Source of the DNA: Alphaproteobacteria bacterium
GTDB taxonomy: Bacteria; Pseudomonadota; Alphaproteobacteria; Acetobacterales; Acetobacteraceae
Direction: 5' to 3'
DNA: 64,000 nucleotides
NCBI GenBank assembly: GCA_026400815.1
Contig: JAPLOI010000075.1
Span: 1-64,000, forward strand
Shown: positions 61,419 through 64,000 of the stretch, piece after piece
Position numbering within the stretch: the stretch's first letter is position 1
Layout of the letters: each line of letters starts with the position of its first letter
Translations under genes and position numbers: made by a program
The notes under the pieces: model-generated
The model's input: the letters and a program-made list of their open reading frames with translations, nothing else
Databases searched by the model: none
What the model was told of the DNA's origin: nothing

Positions 61419-61480
61419 GTGATCGCCGCCCGGGCCGGCGGCATATTCAAGGAGCCTAAGCCACTGACCGGATGGGACGC

Positions 61481-61554
61481 TGGAGGTCCGGGCGGGAATC
61501 GAACCCACATTCGCGGATTTGCAGTCCGCTGCATCACCACTCTGCCACCGGACC
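61481..61554 (-). tRNA. tRNA-Cys (GCA)
   Basis: 74 nt including encoded CCA. Acceptor GGTCCGG pairs with CCGGACC; anticodon loop CTGCAAA with anticodon GCA; T arm GTGGGTTCGATTCCCGC. D arm GCAGAGTGGTGATGC. Confidence 0.97.
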
Positions 61555-61575
61555 TCACCGGGGTGTGCGCGCTGG

Positions 61576-61604
61576 TTATTGGCCTCGCCGGGCCGCCGGG
61601 TCAA
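61576..61604 (-). promoter_or_regulatory. tRNA-Cys promoter
   Basis: On the minus strand TTGACC (61599-61604) and CAATAA (61576-61581), 17 nt apart, 21 nt before the tRNA. The -35 is identical to that of tRNA-Asn. Confidence 0.65.
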
Positions 61605-61694
61605 GGGGCGGAAGGGGCGCTGGGCGGGCCGCTTTGCGTGTGAACCGCGGCGCACCTATAACGTGTGCTCCCGCAGACCAGCCCGGATGCCCCC

Positions 61695-62366
61695 ATGCCG
61701 CATGCCACGATGGATTTCGCCGCCGCCCGCGCCCTGATGGTGGACGGCCAGGTGCGGCCGAACAAGGTGAACGACCCGCGCATCATCGCGGCCATGCGGT
61801 CCTTGCCGCGCGAGCGCTTCGTGCCGGCGGCGCAGGCCTCGCTGGCCTATTCCGACGAGGACGTGAAGCTGGGCGGCGGGCGGGTGCTGCTGGAGCCGAT
61901 GGTGATCGGGCGGCTGGTGCAGATCGCCGCGGTGCGCGAGGGCGAGCGGGTGCTGGTGGTGGCCTCCGGCCCCGGCTACGGCGCGGCGCTGCTGGCGGCC
62001 TGCGGGGCCGACGTGACGGCGGTGGAACAGGACCCGGCCTTGCTGGCCATGGCGCGCGCGGTGCTGCCGCAGGTAGCGCCGGGCGTGAAGCTGATGGAAG
62101 GCGCGGTGGCCGAGGGCTGGAAGGCCGGCGCGCCGTATGACGTGATCCTGGTGGAGGGCGCGGTGCCGGAGATCCCGGAGGCATTGGCCGGGCAGTTGCG
62201 CGGCGATGGGAGCCGCCTACTGGCGGTGCTGAAGCCGGCCGGCCGCATGGGCCAGGCGGTGCTGTGCACCCGTGCAGGCGGCGGGCGGATGAACCCCGCG
62301 CCGGTGTTCGATTGCGCCACCCCCGTGCTGCCGATGCTGCAGCGCGAGCCCGGCTTCGTGTTCTGA
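61695..62366 (+). CDS. Protein-L-isoaspartate O-methyltransferase-like protein
   Basis: 223 residues from ATG 61695. It begins MDFAAARALMVDGQVRPNKV, the form seen in alphaproteobacterial Pcm-like proteins, and has SLPRERFVP and a SAM loop VLVVASGPGYGAALLA. The first Gly of the usual E-x-G-x-G is Ala-Ser here. It may methylate isoaspartyl residues or be a related small methyltransferase. It lies 139 bp before the tolC-like gene on the same strand, as in related genomes where pcm and tolC are neighbours. Confidence 0.82.
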   Translation: MPHATMDFAAARALMVDGQVRPNKVNDPRIIAAMRSLPRERFVPAAQASLAYSDEDVKLGGGRVLLEPMVIGRLVQIAAVREGERVLVVASGPGYGAALLAACGADVTAVEQDPALLAMARAVLPQVAPGVKLMEGAVAEGWKAGAPYDVILVEGAVPEIPEALAGQLRGDGSRLLAVLKPAGRMGQAVLCTRAGGGRMNPAPVFDCATPVLPMLQREPGFVF

Positions 62367-62505
62367 TTTGCGTCTGGGCCGCGGCAAGTCCGCTGCCCCA
62401 GGCCTTGCCCGTGGCGCGGCGGCGCGTCCTGTGGCAGATGGTGCAGTGCAGGATACCGCGGGCCCGCTTGCCCGGTCGGTGCCGGATGTCAGGAAGGGCT
62501 GCGGC

Positions 62506-63972
62506 ATGAGAGAGGCTGGAACGAATCCTCGGCGGTGGAGCCTTCGCGCGGTGCTCGCGCAGGGGGCAAGCTCGGTCGTCGCTGCGGCGATCGGCATGGT
62601 GCTGGCCGTCCCCGCGCAGGCGCAGCAGCTGCGCACCATGAACGACGCGCTGGCGCTGACCTATGCCACCAACCCCGCTTTGCTGGCCGCGCGCGCCCAG
62701 CTGCGCGTGGTGGACGAGAACGTGCCGCAGGCCCTGGCTGGCTGGCGCCCCACCGTCACGTTTACGGCCAATGCCGGCTACATCGACGGCACCACGCAGC
62801 AGTATATCCGCCCGACAGCGATCACGCGCGGCCGCACGGTGGAGAGCCAATCCCTGCGCGGCACCAACGTGCAGTCCTTGACCGTGACGCAGCCGCTGTT
62901 CCGCGGCGGCACCACATCCGCCACCGTGAATTTCCGCGAAAACCAGGTGCTGGCGCAGCGCGCCACGCTAATCGGCGCGGAGCAGACCGCCTTCACCAAC
63001 GCCGTACAGGCCTATGTGAACGTGATCCAGTCCCAGCAGGTGCTGGCGCTGTCGATCAACAACGAGCAGGTGCTGTCCCGCCAGTTGCAGGCCACGCAGG
63101 AACGGTTCCGCGTGGGTGAGATCACCCGCACCGACGTGGCGCAGGCCGAGGCCGCGCTGGCCGGCGCCACCGCCAACCGCCAGACCGCCGAGGGCGACCT
63201 GCAGGTGGCGCGCTCCGCCTTCCTGCAGGTGATCGGCGAGCCCGCGCCCGACCGGCTGCAGGAGCCGCAGCCGCTGCGCTTGCCGGCCCGCACGCTGGAT
63301 GAGGCGCGCGGCCTGGCCGGCAGCAACAACCCGAGCGTGGTATCGGCCATGTTCAGCGACGCGGCGGCGCGTGACAATTTCGACGTGCAGTACGCCCGGC
63401 TGATGCCCAACCTGAACCTTCAGGGCAGCGTTGCGCGCAACGAAGACGTGCAGACCAAGGACATCACCACCAAGGTGGGCCAGATCCTGGTGGTGCTGAG
63501 CGTGCCGTTGTATCAGGGCGGCGGCGAATATTCCGCGATCCGCCAGGCGCGCCAGGACCAGCAGCGCACCCGCCTGCAGGTGGATGACGCGCGGCGCCAG
63601 GCGATCCAGCAGGTGACAGAGGCGTGGAACCGCTACGTGGCCGCGCGCGCCACCATCGAGAGCACGCGCCAGCAGATCCGCTCCAACGAGATCGCGCTGG
63701 AAGGCGTGCAGCGCGAGGCCATCGTGGGCAGCCGCACGACGCTCGACGTGCTGAATGCCGAGCAGACGCTGCTTACCTCCCGCGTGACGCTGGTGCGCAA
63801 CCTGGGCAGCTTGATCAATGCTTCCTATGGCGTGGCATCGGCGGGCGGGCGGCTGACGGCACGGGATCTTAACCTCAATGTGCCGTTGTACGACGAGACC
63901 GCCTACTACAAGGCGGTGCGCAACCGACTGATCGGCACCGGCGACCAGGCCACCAACCAGCCCGGCCGCTGA
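62506..63972 (+). CDS. tolC: TolC-family outer-membrane efflux/secretion protein
   Basis: 488 residues from ATG 62506 with AGGAAGGG upstream. Signal peptide ends at VPAQA-QQLRT. The two TolC repeats are visible, each with an extended region and coiled coil (ALALTYATNPALLAARAQLR; DAAARDNFDVQYARLMPNLN), and the conserved VLNAEQTLL and VGSRTTLDVL near the end. It serves type I secretion or RND/MFP efflux. In this genome it could export the RTX protein at 38627, but no HlyB/HlyD pair is in the window. The gene is complete; its end is 28 bp from the window edge. Confidence 0.9.
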   Translation: MREAGTNPRRWSLRAVLAQGASSVVAAAIGMVLAVPAQAQQLRTMNDALALTYATNPALLAARAQLRVVDENVPQALAGWRPTVTFTANAGYIDGTTQQYIRPTAITRGRTVESQSLRGTNVQSLTVTQPLFRGGTTSATVNFRENQVLAQRATLIGAEQTAFTNAVQAYVNVIQSQQVLALSINNEQVLSRQLQATQERFRVGEITRTDVAQAEAALAGATANRQTAEGDLQVARSAFLQVIGEPAPDRLQEPQPLRLPARTLDEARGLAGSNNPSVVSAMFSDAAARDNFDVQYARLMPNLNLQGSVARNEDVQTKDITTKVGQILVVLSVPLYQGGGEYSAIRQARQDQQRTRLQVDDARRQAIQQVTEAWNRYVAARATIESTRQQIRSNEIALEGVQREAIVGSRTTLDVLNAEQTLLTSRVTLVRNLGSLINASYGVASAGGRLTARDLNLNVPLYDETAYYKAVRNRLIGTGDQATNQPGR

Positions 63973-64000
63973 ACGCCCGCCACGCGGGACGCGGCGAGGC

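Overview
The window is high-GC DNA (visibly well above 65 percent in most genes) from an alphaproteobacterium. The gene set (a SigF/NrsF pair, a PhnF-controlled C-P lyase operon, inositol-catabolism genes, PEP-CTERM-like tails and many solute transporters) and the protein style fit the Acetobacteraceae or a close relative. That placement is inference from general knowledge, not a search result. There are 57 credible protein genes, one very doubtful one, and three tRNAs (Asn-GTT, Leu-CAA, Cys-GCA). I see no rRNA, CRISPR array, prophage or intact insertion sequence.

Layout. Positions 1-8.0 kb: an AT-rich left edge, then sugar-acid and amino-acid catabolism genes (enolase-superfamily dehydratase, D-2-hydroxyacid dehydrogenase, SDR, DadA-like oxidase, ThDP enzyme), interrupted by one low-GC gene at 5.4-6.3 kb that looks acquired. 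8.2-16.5 kb: an AfuABC/Fbp-type ABC importer behind iolD, with iolG and a methyltransferase divergent from iolD. 16.7-24.3 kb: a dipeptide-type ABC importer (SBP-B-C-D-F) followed by an enoyl-CoA hydratase and divergent from an acyl-CoA dehydrogenase. 24.5-34.5 kb: glnS, a HAF-repeat PEP-CTERM protein, PPOX-like and MFS genes, a GST, a YjfK/YjfL/YjfJ (DUF2491-DUF350-PspA) membrane-stress cassette and a serine hydrolase. 34.7-42.6 kb: two glucose/sorbosone-dehydrogenase-like propeller proteins, one with a PEP-CTERM-like tail and one in a 1319-residue Calx-beta/RTX protein, flanking nrsF-sigF and a divergent thioredoxin/CcdA pair. 42.7-54 kb: gamma-glutamyltransferase, NIPSNAP and a C-P lyase region (phnN; phnGHIJKLM plus a DUF1045 gene; phnF; a second phnM) without its phosphonate importer. 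54.1-64 kb: a kinase-globin pair, tRNAs, a hybrid histidine kinase, an esterase, an unknown protein, a Pcm-like methyltransferase and a TolC-type porin.

The most unusual signal is a composite AT/GC hairpin repeat of about 85-135 bp, present eight times (4106, 8045, 16545, 21299, 24294, 38500, 45471, 53957). Each copy has two A/T-run hairpins (arms GGTTC/GAACC and CTTC/GAAG) around a GC-rich central stem that stays paired although its sequence varies. Copies lie only at the 3' ends of genes, usually touching the stop codon, and never in the divergent promoter regions. One copy supplies the stop codon of phnN.

Other items worth following: an exact GTAACC-N16-CGAA promoter upstream of the thioredoxin/CcdA operon opposite sigF; a CcdA lacking its N-terminal Cys motif; a near-identical 28-nt linker at the only two non-overlapping junctions downstream of phnJ in the C-P lyase operon; and the low-GC gene with a GHNNPP motif.
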